40,652 bases of DNA, taken from Anaerolineales bacterium (GTDB lineage Bacteria > Chloroflexota > Anaerolineae > Anaerolineales > Villigracilaceae). This document shows positions 1 through 8,039 of this stretch, one piece after another. The DNA lies in NCBI GenBank assembly GCA_022865905.1, contig JALHUM010000134.1, positions 1-40,652 on the forward strand. The letters are read 5' to 3'. The notes beneath the pieces are model-generated. The model was not told the DNA's origin. It ran no database searches and worked only from the letters and a program-made list of their open reading frames with translations. Position numbers and translations under genes: made by a program. Position 1 is the stretch's first letter; each line of letters opens with the position of its first letter.

Positions 1-870
1 GCGATGCTGGGGTTCGTCTTGTCCGGATGCCAACCTATCCAACTCACGCCAGCCGTCCCCGCCGCACAAGTACTACCCACCCCCGAGTCCCTCCTACCCA
101 TCTGGTGGATGAACCCCACTCTATCTTCGCAGGCACCCATCCCAATTAGTGCAACAACCGATATCCCATACACGAGCGAGGAATTGCTGGATGTATACGC
201 ACCCGTCTCCGCGGGTGACTGGCCAATTGTGGTCGTCTTCCACGGGGGTGGTGACTACAAGGGGATGGTGAGCGAGCTAGCCCGGGCGATTGCTGAACAG
301 GGAGCGGTTGTCTTCGCCCCGACATTTCACTCCAGCGCGCCGAAACCTTCCAGCCGGATCGGCCTCGGGGCCGAGGATGCGGCCTGCGCCGTCCGTTTCG
401 CGCGCGCGCATGCCTCCACATACGGGAGTGACAACGATCGGGTGATTGTCGTGGGTCACTCAATAGGCGGGCTCATGGGGGCGCTCATGATGTTCGCCGG
501 GGACGACTTCCAGGGCGATTGTCTTACTCAGGAGGGAAGCGCCCTGCCGGATGCCTTCGTAGGCCTGGATGGCGGCTACGACCCAATCCCCTTTATACCC
601 GAGGAATTGCTCACGGCGGATCCGGCCGGCTGCCTCAAGATTGATCCTTTCACCTACATTGACCAAAAGCCTGTGCGGGAGGGAGTTAGTTTTCTGTTGT
701 TCGTGGGTTCGTATCTGACCGCACAGGTGCAGGGACAGGCATTCCGGGACGCGCTGCAAGCCGCCGGGTACGAAGTGCAGCTAGTGCAAATCCCAGGCAT
801 TGATCATTACGATATGGCCAGACCCCAGCCTGAGACGATAAACGCAATTGCCGAATTATTGCATCCATAG
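1..870 (+). CDS. alpha/beta hydrolase, probable lipoprotein (5' end outside window)
   Basis: The reading frame is open to the left edge; an ATG lies at position 4 but is probably internal. Only eight residues precede a lipobox-like LSGC and no basic residue is present, whereas a lipoprotein signal normally has a charged start and a longer hydrophobic stretch. A proline-rich linker follows. An HGGG oxyanion-hole motif lies near residues 79-82 (counting from that ATG), the nucleophile elbow GHSIGG at 151-156 makes Ser153 the likely catalytic serine, and the histidine in GIDHYDM fits the third triad position. This is the chlorophyllase/dienelactone-hydrolase style of fold; the substrate cannot be read from the sequence. 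Its last 15 bases overlap the 3' end of the convergent gene on the other strand. Confidence 0.8.
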   Translation, partial: AMLGFVLSGCQPIQLTPAVPAAQVLPTPESLLPIWWMNPTLSSQAPIPISATTDIPYTSEELLDVYAPVSAGDWPIVVVFHGGGDYKGMVSELARAIAEQGAVVFAPTFHSSAPKPSSRIGLGAEDAACAVRFARAHASTYGSDNDRVIVVGHSIGGLMGALMMFAGDDFQGDCLTQEGSALPDAFVGLDGGYDPIPFIPEELLTADPAGCLKIDPFTYIDQKPVREGVSFLLFVGSYLTAQVQGQAFRDALQAAGYEVQLVQIPGIDHYDMARPQPETINAIAELLHP

Positions 871-1556
871 AGAAGCTGGCACAGCCACCTTCGTCGGTCC
901 GCCTTTTTTGAAGCGGAAGTCGCATTTCGGAGCGCCTTCGGCCAGCGTCTGTGTGCGCATCAATCCCCAGCCGAGGGCGTCGTGTAGAGAATGTCCACCG
1001 GGCAAAGGTAAGGAGCGAGTTCGGGCGCGCCTTGTTTCGCCAGGAATTTGCAGGAGGCGCATTCGAGGTAATCCACGCCGTAATCGAACGTCGTGCCATC
1101 GCCTTCGACGAAGTTGTAGACGTAATCATCGGGGTACTGCCGCAGATGCGACTCGGCAGCCCGCTTCCGCAGGCGGCCAAGATAGAACCGGGAGAAATTC
1201 ATGCCGCCGAAGAAGCGCGCCAGGAAGGCCGGGGATGATTTTAGAAAGGCCCGGCCAATCTCATAAACCAGTTCGCCGGTCTGCTCCACAGTTTTGCCAT
1301 GTGCCTGGCTGACGCGGTAAACTGCCAGCAGCATCCCCGTGAAGACGATAAACTCGGTGAAGGGCTGCTTCCCACCGATGTAGGGGAGTTTGGGGATCAG
1401 GGCTTCGAATTCCCGGCGCGTGTCTGCAACCAGCGTATTGACATTCTCCTCGCCAAAATACCTGCCCAACACGGGATGAGCGGATTTCGCAACAATGTCG
1501 AATTCTTTCAAGAAGCGCGCTTTGTGTGAGATGTAGTTATTTGATGGATCGGACAT
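856..1556 (-). pseudogene. L-2-amino-thiazoline-4-carboxylic acid hydrolase-like protein, frameshifted near its C-terminus
   Basis: From the ATG at 1556 the frame runs 198 codons and stops near 960. The C-terminal part has the cysteine-rich signature of this family (ECASCKFLAKQGAPELAPYL then CPVD). The expected family ending, with RTQTLAEGAPKCDFRFKKG, is present immediately downstream in another frame and runs to a TAA at 856-858. A loss of one base around 970-980 explains this. Either the gene is freshly broken or the base is a sequencing error. The known family member opens the thiazoline ring of ATC during cysteine formation, but many relatives have unknown substrates. It is the last gene of the leftward methyltransferase operon, 28 bp after the preceding stop, with an AAAGG-like ribosome site. 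A joined protein would be about 233 residues, close to family size. Confidence 0.72.
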
Positions 1557-1584
1557 GGCTCACACGCCTTTCAAGTTGTGCGTC

Positions 1585-2382
1585 TCATTCTCTCAACCGG
1601 TAATGCAGAATGTAATTCATATTTGCCAACGGCGGGATAAAACGCATCAAGTTAGCCGGGCCCAGGCGCGGCTCATGCTGATCGAAATAGCCCCATTTTT
1701 CGACCAGGCGCAAGCCCCAGGATTCTAGGGCGTGTGGATCATCCACACCCCAACTGAGGTGCGCACCCGTTTCTTTCAAGACGGGGTGGGTGCGGTTATG
1801 TAAGCGGACAGAAAATGACGTAAGTTCGTCGAAAACCAGTTCGCCACCGGGGAAGCGTTCTGCAAGCGCAGTGATCACCGGCTTGACTTCCGCTTCTGTG
1901 AAATACATGAAGACACCCTCCGCCAGAAAGATGACCGGCTTGTTCATTTGCGCGACGGCGTCCAGCCACGTAAGATCAAGCATCGAGCAGGGCAGCGACC
2001 GGCAGCGTTCGGCATCCGGGAGAAACTGGCGGCGCAGGGCGATGACTTCGGGCAAGTCCAGCCCCAGCCAGGCCATCTGACCATCGTCGAGACGGTCGAA
2101 GCGCGTGTCCAGCCCGCAGCCGATATCCACCACCAGCCCGCCGGGACTTTTGGCGAGGAAGGCGCGGGCGCAGCGGTCAAACTGACGAGCGCGCATCACC
2201 GTAAAGGTCTGGTCCAACTCGCTCATTCCCATCAGGCAGTCCATCCCGCCTTCGAGTTTGGCGAGCAGTTCTACGACGCGCGGGTCGTGCAGCAGGGCAT
2301 CGGGGCGGGCCGCTTCTCTGGCGCGGCACGCCAGCGGCACGAGCAGGGTGCGGGCAACGCCTTGCAGGTTGGGTGTGGTCAT
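1585..2382 (-). CDS. class I SAM methyltransferase, leucine carboxyl methyltransferase/TcmP-like
   Basis: This 265-residue protein has the LCMT-family (PF04072-type) layout: an N-terminal LLVPLACRAREAARPDALL segment, a SAM-binding VDIGCGLDTRFDRL motif, an acidic GLDLPEV strand, and the characteristic PVIFLAEGVFMYF motif. Such enzymes transfer a methyl group from S-adenosylmethionine to carboxylates or hydroxyls of small molecules; the acceptor here is unknown. The ATG at 2382 was chosen over one 72 bases upstream because it starts the conserved region, has a GAGGCAGG ribosome site, and lies 8 bp after the preceding gene's stop. It sits inside the operon of ICMT-like enzymes, so it probably modifies the same or a related product. 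Confidence 0.85.
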   Translation of the reverse strand: MTTPNLQGVARTLLVPLACRAREAARPDALLHDPRVVELLAKLEGGMDCLMGMSELDQTFTVMRARQFDRCARAFLAKSPGGLVVDIGCGLDTRFDRLDDGQMAWLGLDLPEVIALRRQFLPDAERCRSLPCSMLDLTWLDAVAQMNKPVIFLAEGVFMYFTEAEVKPVITALAERFPGGELVFDELTSFSVRLHNRTHPVLKETGAHLSWGVDDPHALESWGLRLVEKWGYFDQHEPRLGPANLMRFIPPLANMNYILHYRLRE

Positions 2383-2389
2383 ACCTGCC

Positions 2390-3004
2390 TCACTTTCGCA
2401 ACTTCGGAAAGAACCTGCCAGTGCGCTGCATATACGCTTTATATTTCTCGCCAAATGTCTCGATCATCATCTGCTCCTCTTTCGGGATGCGCACGATCAA
2501 CCCGACAATCGAAAGCACGGACACTGCAACGAAAATCCAGTTGGCGGTCAGCAGGGACAGCGCAGTGCCCCAGCCAAACATCGATGTGTAGAGCGGATGG
2601 CGCATTCGGGCATACGGTCCGGTTGTGATGAGATGATGATCATCACGCAGTTGCAGTTGGGCTGACCATTGCGTATCCAGCGTCACCTGAGTCCACGTCA
2701 TGAAAGCTACGCTGAGGATGCCAAGCGAAAATCCTATCCAACGCAGCCAATCAGGAAGCATGAACATAAAAACATCAATCCATGCCATGCCCGCGATGTA
2801 CATAGCAAGAAATGCCATCAGAGCAACGAATGCCACCACGCGGAAGATGAAAAAGCCGCGCCCGCCCTCGCGCTTGATCGCGCTTTCATCAGGCATGATC
2901 CGCCCGCCCGAGGAGCGCACCTTGATCATGAAGTAGAACCGCATGGCAAACAGCGCCGCCAGCAAGATAACAAACGCCAGGCGGAAAGCTGATTCAGTTG
3001 TCAT
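2390..3004 (-). CDS. ICMT-family membrane methyltransferase (copy 1)
   Basis: The 204-residue protein has about four to five hydrophobic segments and the C-terminal ICMT/PEMT signature: LITTGPYARMRHPLYTSMFG followed by a helix and then KEEQMMIETFGEKYKAYMQRT. In this family the RHP motif and the downstream glutamates bind S-adenosylmethionine at the membrane face. Bacterial members methylate isoprenoid, thiol or lipid acceptors (MddA makes dimethyl sulfide from methanethiol, for example), so the substrate is open. The start has a strong AAAGGAG site. It is one of three diverged paralogues in one operon; its long polar stretch near residues 30-50 distinguishes it from the other two. Confidence 0.88.
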   Translation of the reverse strand: MTTESAFRLAFVILLAALFAMRFYFMIKVRSSGGRIMPDESAIKREGGRGFFIFRVVAFVALMAFLAMYIAGMAWIDVFMFMLPDWLRWIGFSLGILSVAFMTWTQVTLDTQWSAQLQLRDDHHLITTGPYARMRHPLYTSMFGWGTALSLLTANWIFVAVSVLSIVGLIVRIPKEEQMMIETFGEKYKAYMQRTGRFFPKLRK

Positions 3005-3038
3005 AGGTTTACACTCCTTTCAACGAGACGCGCATTCA

Positions 3039-3650
3039 TCACCACAGTCTTGGGAAAAACGCGGGAACGCGTTTGCAATACTCCCGCCACTGCTCCCCAA
3101 ACTCAGCCGCCAGCGCCTGCTCCTCGCGCCGGGCGCGTAACAGGACAAATGGTGCAAATATGGCAAAGGCCAGCGCGGTCCAGGTCTGGTACAGCAGCAG
3201 GCTGCCCAGCGCGGCTGTCACCAGGCCGAGGTACATTGGGTGGCGGACGATGGCAAATGGGCCGCCGGTCACCAGATTGTGGTCAGCGTACAGTTGCGCG
3301 CCGAAGCCGGTTGAAACGAAATACATCTTTCCCAGCGCCAGCCGCGCCCAGAGCAGGAATGCCATGCCGGGAAAGTACACCAGTGTTCCAGCGGCAAGAC
3401 AGGCCAGTCGTGCCGCCGGGGACAGGTTCAGGGGCAAAGGCTTCCAGAAGAAAATGGAGATGAACAGGAAACAGGCGGTGGCGAGGAAGTAGAACAGGGG
3501 CGAGCGCAACAACGCGGCGGAGCGCCCGCTCGTGCGGCCTGCCTGGCGATGGGTCCCGCGCCAGATGCCGTAGAGAAGCACTCCCAGCGTGGTGTATGCC
3601 AGCAGTCCGCCCGCCCAGCGAAGGATGGTTTGGACCAATCCCAGGCTCAT
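3039..3650 (-). CDS. ICMT-family membrane methyltransferase (copy 2)
   Basis: The 203-residue membrane protein carries the family motifs NLVTGGPFAIVRHPMYLGLV and RREEQALAAEFGEQWREYCK, with hydrophobic segments near residues 5-25, 40-60, 75-95, 130-150 and 155-175. The start chosen is the ATG at 3650 because it overlaps the stop of the upstream methyltransferase as ATGA, a sign of translational coupling; an upstream ATG at 3692 would add 14 residues that are simply the neighbour's C-terminus in another frame. It lies between a zinc-ribbon methyltransferase and ICMT copy 1. The acceptor is unknown. Confidence 0.87.
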   Translation of the reverse strand: MSLGLVQTILRWAGGLLAYTTLGVLLYGIWRGTHRQAGRTSGRSAALLRSPLFYFLATACFLFISIFFWKPLPLNLSPAARLACLAAGTLVYFPGMAFLLWARLALGKMYFVSTGFGAQLYADHNLVTGGPFAIVRHPMYLGLVTAALGSLLLYQTWTALAFAIFAPFVLLRARREEQALAAEFGEQWREYCKRVPAFFPRLW

Positions 3651-4480
3651 GCGGGTTTCCTGAACTCCAGGCAGTACAGCCAGCCCTTCCACACGTCGAA
3701 GAGGCGCGTTTCGAGCATGGTTTTTGGCACCAGGTCAACCGGGGCGACAATTGCCGCGCGCTGGCCGCTAAAGGATTTCTTGAAACCGGGGATGAACTTC
3801 TCGTACCCCCGCGCCCCCTTTTCGCTCTCGTCAGCGATGAGGATGCGCGTCCCCGGCCTGGCAACGCGGATCATCTCGTCAATGGCGGCTTTTTTGTCAT
3901 TGAAGAAGTTGATGCCGCCCACGTGGAAAACGCCCTCGAAGGATGCGTCCCGGAATGGCAACTGCTCGCCGTTACCGAGGAATAAATCCACGCCCCAGCC
4001 TTTTTTGCGGACATAACTCAGGCAGTGCCGCAATTGTCCGAGGGAGATGTCCAGCCCGTACACTTCGCTGACATCCGGGCGGTTGACCAGGTAAGGCAGG
4101 TTCACTCCCGGCCCGATGGAGATTTCCAGCACGCGCCCGCCGCGTCCCGTGCTAGAACCGGGACTACCACGCGGTTCGAGCCGGTCGGTGATCTCGCGGC
4201 GGCCTGTCTCCTCGGACATGCCGATATAGGCAAAGGCAATTTTGGAAAAGAGGCGGTAGCCCCAGGAGAACCAGTCGTACATGCGAGCAAAGCGGCGGTT
4301 GAGGCCGGTCAACTGCTCGGGTTGGACGAAGTGCGGGATGCCCTGTTCGATGGGATAGTCCTTTTGGCAACGTTCGCAGCGCAGGCGGCCGCTTTCCAGC
4401 GGGCCAGCCGTCCCGTCGTGCAGGGTCAACGGCGCGTGGCAGGCCGGGCAGGCCAGAAGATCGAGACTGTTTCGTTTCAT
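3647..4480 (-). CDS. SAM-dependent methyltransferase with N-terminal Trm112-like zinc ribbon
   Basis: The protein is 277 residues long. The first 60 residues form a Trm112-like zinc ribbon: LLACPACHAPL and then LRCERCQKDYPIEQGIPHF give two CxxC pairs. A class I methyltransferase domain follows with VLEISIGPGVNLPYL as SAM motif I, YGLDIS as motif II, GNGEQLPFRDASFEGVFH, and a post-motif segment typical of UbiE-like (Methyltransf_11) enzymes. The start has a strong AGGAGG site, and the stop overlaps ICMT copy 2. A short stretch between RLEPRG and GRVLE, coded by 4143-4178, contains a GTCCC/GGGAC hairpin and looks like a small in-frame repeat insertion just before SAM motif I. It is cytosolic; the acceptor is unknown. 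Confidence 0.85.
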   Translation of the reverse strand: MKRNSLDLLACPACHAPLTLHDGTAGPLESGRLRCERCQKDYPIEQGIPHFVQPEQLTGLNRRFARMYDWFSWGYRLFSKIAFAYIGMSEETGRREITDRLEPRGSPGSSTGRGGRVLEISIGPGVNLPYLVNRPDVSEVYGLDISLGQLRHCLSYVRKKGWGVDLFLGNGEQLPFRDASFEGVFHVGGINFFNDKKAAIDEMIRVARPGTRILIADESEKGARGYEKFIPGFKKSFSGQRAAIVAPVDLVPKTMLETRLFDVWKGWLYCLEFRKPA

Positions 4481-4492
4481 TTCGACCTCCTG

Positions 4493-5173
4493 TCACCAGA
4501 TGCCGGGAATCAGTTTCTTCGACTTGCGGATGTAGGTTCGGTAGTCTTCGCCGAACTGTTCGGTCAGCAGGCGTTCCTCGACCTTCATCCTGTAGGCCAG
4601 ACCCGGCAGCAGCAAAACCGGGACGGCGGCCAGCCCGATCAGGCTGGAGTAGCCGATTGCCACCCCGAGCGTCATCAGCAGGAAACCAGTATAACCGGGG
4701 TGGCGGACGAAACGATAAGGGCCGCTCTGCACCAGGCGATGCCCCGCCAGCACTTCCACGTGCCCAGAGTACAGGCCGCGCAGGTGCGCCCGCGTCCAGA
4801 CGCGCAGCGCCACGGCGGACAGGATCAGCACCAGCCCGGTGATTTGCATCCAGAGGAGGCGCGGAAGAACAGCCGGCAGGTATATCCACTCGAGGGGTGA
4901 TGCGAAGAAGGCAACCAGGAAGCCGGGCAGGATGAGCCAGAACGAACGGTCCCCAGTCTCTTCGCGCGCTCTCCCGCCAGCCTGCGCGGACTTCCAGAAC
5001 GGTTCGCGGCGGATGAAGTAGTAGATTATGCTCCCGGCCGGGTAGGCGATACCGAGCACGAGCAGGAACCAGCCCAGGAAATTGTCGCGCAGCGTTTCCA
5101 GTCCCAGCAGGGCCAGGAAGATGGCCAGGGCAGGCGCAAGGATTATCAGGAACAGGACGGCGATTCGACTCAT
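4493..5173 (-). CDS. ICMT-family membrane methyltransferase (copy 3)
   Basis: This is the longest of the three paralogues, 226 residues. Two N-terminal hydrophobic segments (about 5-23 and 33-52) precede a polar loop with YYFIRREPFWKS and then the ICMT core: hydrophobic segments near 78-95 and 102-122, HRLVQSGPYRFVRHPGYTGF and VEERLLTEQFGEDYRTYIRK. It begins 25 bp after the P-type ATPase stop, with a GATGAGG-type site, and ends 12 bp before the zinc-ribbon methyltransferase. The three ICMT-like proteins keep the catalytic RHP motif yet differ elsewhere, which suggests different acceptors or successive steps rather than a recent duplication. Confidence 0.87.
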   Translation of the reverse strand: MSRIAVLFLIILAPALAIFLALLGLETLRDNFLGWFLLVLGIAYPAGSIIYYFIRREPFWKSAQAGGRAREETGDRSFWLILPGFLVAFFASPLEWIYLPAVLPRLLWMQITGLVLILSAVALRVWTRAHLRGLYSGHVEVLAGHRLVQSGPYRFVRHPGYTGFLLMTLGVAIGYSSLIGLAAVPVLLLPGLAYRMKVEERLLTEQFGEDYRTYIRKSKKLIPGIW

Positions 5174-5197
5174 AGGAGCCTCATCATCATAGCGCGG

Positions 5198-6595
5198 TCA
5201 GTCGTTGTGGTGAATCATGTTGCTGATCCACTTCCCGATCTCGACCACCACCAGCAGACCCAGCGCGATGGCCGCCACCAGCGACCACTCCGCCAGCGTC
5301 AGCGGGACGATGCCCAGCAGGTCGCGCAGGCCAGGGATGGCAAAAGCGATAAAAACCATCAGCAGACCGGCCAGCGCCGCCCAAACGAGCGGCATGTTGG
5401 CGGTCAGTTTGTTCATCTTCCATAGCGAACGGCGCATACTCCGATAAGCGAAGATATAAATCATCGAATTAACCGCGAAGGAGGCAAAGACGATGCTGCG
5501 TCCTTCGACCGCGTTCGCATGGATGGAATACATGTGGTTGAATAGGAACAAGGCCCCGATCGCGCTAGAAACGCTGATTACGCCGATGAGGGAAAGCCCC
5601 AGGCGATTCAGGATGGGCTCTTTCAGCGACCTCGGCTTTTCGTCCATGATGCCACCTTCCTTTGGCTCGAAGCCCAGCACAATGTCGGAAGGGCCGTCGC
5701 AGATCAAATGGATCCACAGGATCTGGGCCACTACCAGCGGAGCCGGCCAGCGCAGTATCATGGCAGTAAAAATGGTCAACACCTCGGCAAAGGAATTGGA
5801 AAGCGTGTACGCCACCACCTTGCGGATGTTCTGGAAGATGATGCGCCCTTCCTCGATGGCTGCCACGATGGTGCGGAAGTTGTTGTCGAGCAGGATCAGG
5901 TCGGCGGTCTCCTTGGCTACGTCGGTGGCGCTGCCCACCACCACGCCGATGTTAGCCCGCTGCAGGGCTGGGGCGTCGTTGACGCCGTCCCCGATCATGG
6001 CGGTGATCTCGCCGTTGGTTTGCAGCGCCTTGATGATGCGGAACTTATCCTGCGGCCGGATGCGGGCGAATACTGAGGTCTGGCGGACGCGCTCCTGGAG
6101 ATCGCCGTCGCTCAAGGCGGCCACCTCGGGCCCCTCCAGGCTCTGGTCGCCTTCCTTCATCAGACCGATGGTACGGGCAACGTGCTCGGCGGTCTTGCGG
6201 TAGTCGCCGGTGATCATCTTGATCTGGATGCCGGCCTGCTGCGCCACCCGGACGGCCTCCATGACGCCCTCACGCACCGGGTCTTCCATCCCGACCAGCC
6301 CCACCCAGGTGTAACCGGTGTAATCGTCAAGCTTGCCCAACGGCCGGTAAGCCAGTCCCAAGAGTCGAAGCCCTTCACCGGCCCACTTGTCCACCAGCGC
6401 CAGGAAGCGGGCTTTCTCCTCGGGGGCGATTGCGCACATGCCCATGACGACCTCAGGCGCGCCTTTCAAGAAATTGAAGCCTTTTCCCTGGAACAGGCTG
6501 CCGGTGATGGCGGTGATCATGTACTTGGTTTCACTGGTGAACAGCTCTTCCTCCAGCCGTTTCGACTGGTCAACCATCTGCTGGGGATCCGCGGA
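5198..6595 (-). pseudogene. P2-type cation ATPase, C-terminal part (after an in-frame stop)
   Basis: This part continues the ATPase in the same reading frame after the TAA at 6596-6598. It holds the rest of the nucleotide-binding domain (KGAPE), the phosphorylation-domain motifs MITGD and MIGDGVNDAPAL, and six C-terminal hydrophobic segments. An ATG at 6577 could restart translation, but no convincing ribosome site precedes it. Ion-site positions differ from calcium pumps: M5 reads SNSFAEV and M6 reads HLICDGPSD where SERCA has NVGEV and NLVTDGLPA. The two halves together would make about 815 residues, a plausible complete P2-type pump. Either the gene is inactivated, the halves are made separately, or the stop is a sequence error. 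Confidence 0.8.
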
Positions 6596-7648
6596 TTAGA
6601 ACTGCCGGGTATGCTCCCACAAGGCGATGTCCACCGGGCCTTCCAGGTTATTGCATAGCACCATCGTCTGCAAGGCGCGCTGCTGGTCGTTCATTTCCGA
6701 GCAGGTGACGCGCATCAGGCCCTCGGTCAGCGTGCCGGTCTTGTCGGTGCAGATGACAGTCACCGAGCCGAGCGTCTCAACCGCCAGCATCCGCTTGACC
6801 AGGCCGTTGCGCTTCAATATCTTGCGCATGCCCAGCACCAGGATAACCGTCACAGCGATGAGCAAGCCTTCCGGCACAGCCGCGATGGCCAGGATGATGG
6901 AAGTGCGCAGCATATCGAGAAATTCCCGGCCCAGCAGGAGGCCGGCTGCCAGAATGGCCAGGGTGAAGCCGACCACGATCCAGGTCAGGGTCTTGCTGAA
7001 AGCTTTCAACCGCACCTGGAGCGGGGTATCTTCCTCGACGTGCTCCTGCAGGCTGGTGGCGATCTGGCCCAACTCGGTGGCGGGACCGGTCTGCTGGACC
7101 TGCATCAGGCCGCGCCCGGTTAACACCGTTGTGCCCATGAAGATTTTGTCTTCGGCGACCTTGTTGACCGGCTCGCTTTCCCCGGTCAGGATAGCCTCGT
7201 CCGCGGCCAGTTTGGTGCTTTCGAGCAGTTTGCCATCGCCGGGCGCTTTCTCGCCAGCGTTGAGCAGCACCATGTCGCCGGGCACCAGTTCCCAAATTTC
7301 CACCTCGCGCCGCTCGCCGTCACGGAGTACGGTAGTGGTGGGCTTGAGCAGGCCCTTGAGGGCGGTGTAGGTCTTCTGGGCCTGGTACTCCTGGATGAAA
7401 CCCAGGACAACATCAATGACGACCACCGCCATGATGATGGCGAAGTCTCCGTATTCGTTGGCAAACAGGGAAACCAGCGCCGCCACCAGGATGATGTATA
7501 CCAGGGGACTTTTGACCTGGTTGAGCAGAATGGCCCACACTGAAGTGGTTTTTTCAGCCGGTAAACGGTTCTCGCCGAACTGGTGGCGTCGCTCCAGAAC
7601 CTCGATGCTCGTCAGGCCGGTCGGGGAGGATCTATCCATTTTTAACAT
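6596..7648 (-). pseudogene. P2-type cation ATPase, N-terminal part (ends at in-frame TAA)
   Basis: The 350-codon part has the N-terminal cation ATPase domain, M1-M2 (about 47-85), the actuator domain with LTGES at 154-158, M3-M4 with AVPEGL near 257-262, and the phosphorylation loop DKTGTLT with Asp302. It ends at TAA directly after LWEHTRQF, inside the nucleotide-binding domain, so it cannot be a complete pump. PEGL in M4 and the absence of CPx or N-terminal CxxC motifs place it with P2 (Ca/Mn or Na/K-like) rather than P1B heavy-metal pumps. The start overlaps the 3' end of the ArsR gene by 17 bp, so the two are cotranscribed. Confidence 0.8.
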
Positions 7649-7946
7649 GCGTTACACCCTGTTGGAACAATGCGATGATGTGCTCATCTTCAACCCGATA
7701 ATATACTTCTTTACCATCCCGCCTGGCCTGCACAAATCCCATCTGGCGCAGCCCGCGCATGTGGTGTGACACAGCCGACTCGCTGATGCCCACGATCCCG
7801 GCCAGTGCGCTGACATTCTTCTCGCCTTCCACCAGGGCAGACATGATGCGCACCCGGCTGGTATCGCTGAAGGCGCGGAAGAGTTCCGCCACGTGGGCGG
7901 CGGTGTGTTCATCGAGAACAGTGGTTGAAATGGAAGCAGACATCAT
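7632..7946 (-). CDS. ArsR/SmtB-family transcriptional repressor
   Basis: The 104-residue winged-helix protein has the ArsR core: FRAFSDTSRVRIMSALVEG, recognition helix VSALAGIVGISESAVSHHMR and wing RRDGKEVYYRV. The C-terminal helix reads D87-x-H89-x10-H100-x2-N103, which matches the alpha-5 metal site of SmtB/CzrA (D-x-H-x10-H-x2-E) except that Asn replaces the last Glu. No ELCxxD alpha-3 cysteine site is present. A zinc-type or related ligand is therefore plausible but not proven. Two adjacent ATG codons (7946 and 7943) follow AGGAG; the second has the better spacing. It heads the operon of the ATPase and the methyltransferases, and its own promoter contains a matching operator. Confidence 0.88.
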   Translation of the reverse strand: MMSASISTTVLDEHTAAHVAELFRAFSDTSRVRIMSALVEGEKNVSALAGIVGISESAVSHHMRGLRQMGFVQARRDGKEVYYRVEDEHIIALFQQGVTHVKNG

Positions 7947-7952
7947 TAACTC

Positions 7953-7968
7953 CTGAGTATATGTTCAG
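7953..7968 (-). promoter_or_regulatory. probable ArsR/SmtB operator
   Basis: The sequence CTGAGTATATGTTCAG is a near-perfect 16-bp dyad (12 of 16 positions symmetric). On the coding strand it contains TGAACA, as in smt-type operators. It lies just downstream of the expected transcription start and abuts the ArsR ribosome site, a usual place for autorepression. Confidence 0.6.
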
Positions 7969-7979
7969 ATGTTTCCGTC

Positions 7980-8008
7980 ATTATATTCCCCCTTTGCTTG
8001 AGCGTCAA
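7980..8008 (-). promoter_or_regulatory. sigma70-type promoter of the ArsR-ATPase-methyltransferase operon
   Basis: On the minus strand TTGACG (8008-8003) and TATAAT (7985-7980) are separated by exactly 17 bases. This is the best consensus promoter in the window. The predicted start is near 7973, upstream of the operator and the ArsR gene. Confidence 0.75.
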
Positions 8009-8039
8009 CCAGTTGACGGCTTGGGAACCAGCCGTGCGA

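Noticed and set aside
4143-4178. Certain hairpin insertion before SAM motif I of the zinc-ribbon methyltransferase
   Set aside because: A GTCCC/GGGAC hairpin is present and the linker looks extra, but no second copy was found in the window.
5198-7648. Reassignment or programmed readthrough of TAA in the ATPase and TauE genes
   Set aside because: TAA ends ordinary genes in this window (for example at 8870 and 10474), and the bases after the two internal stops show no shared readthrough context.
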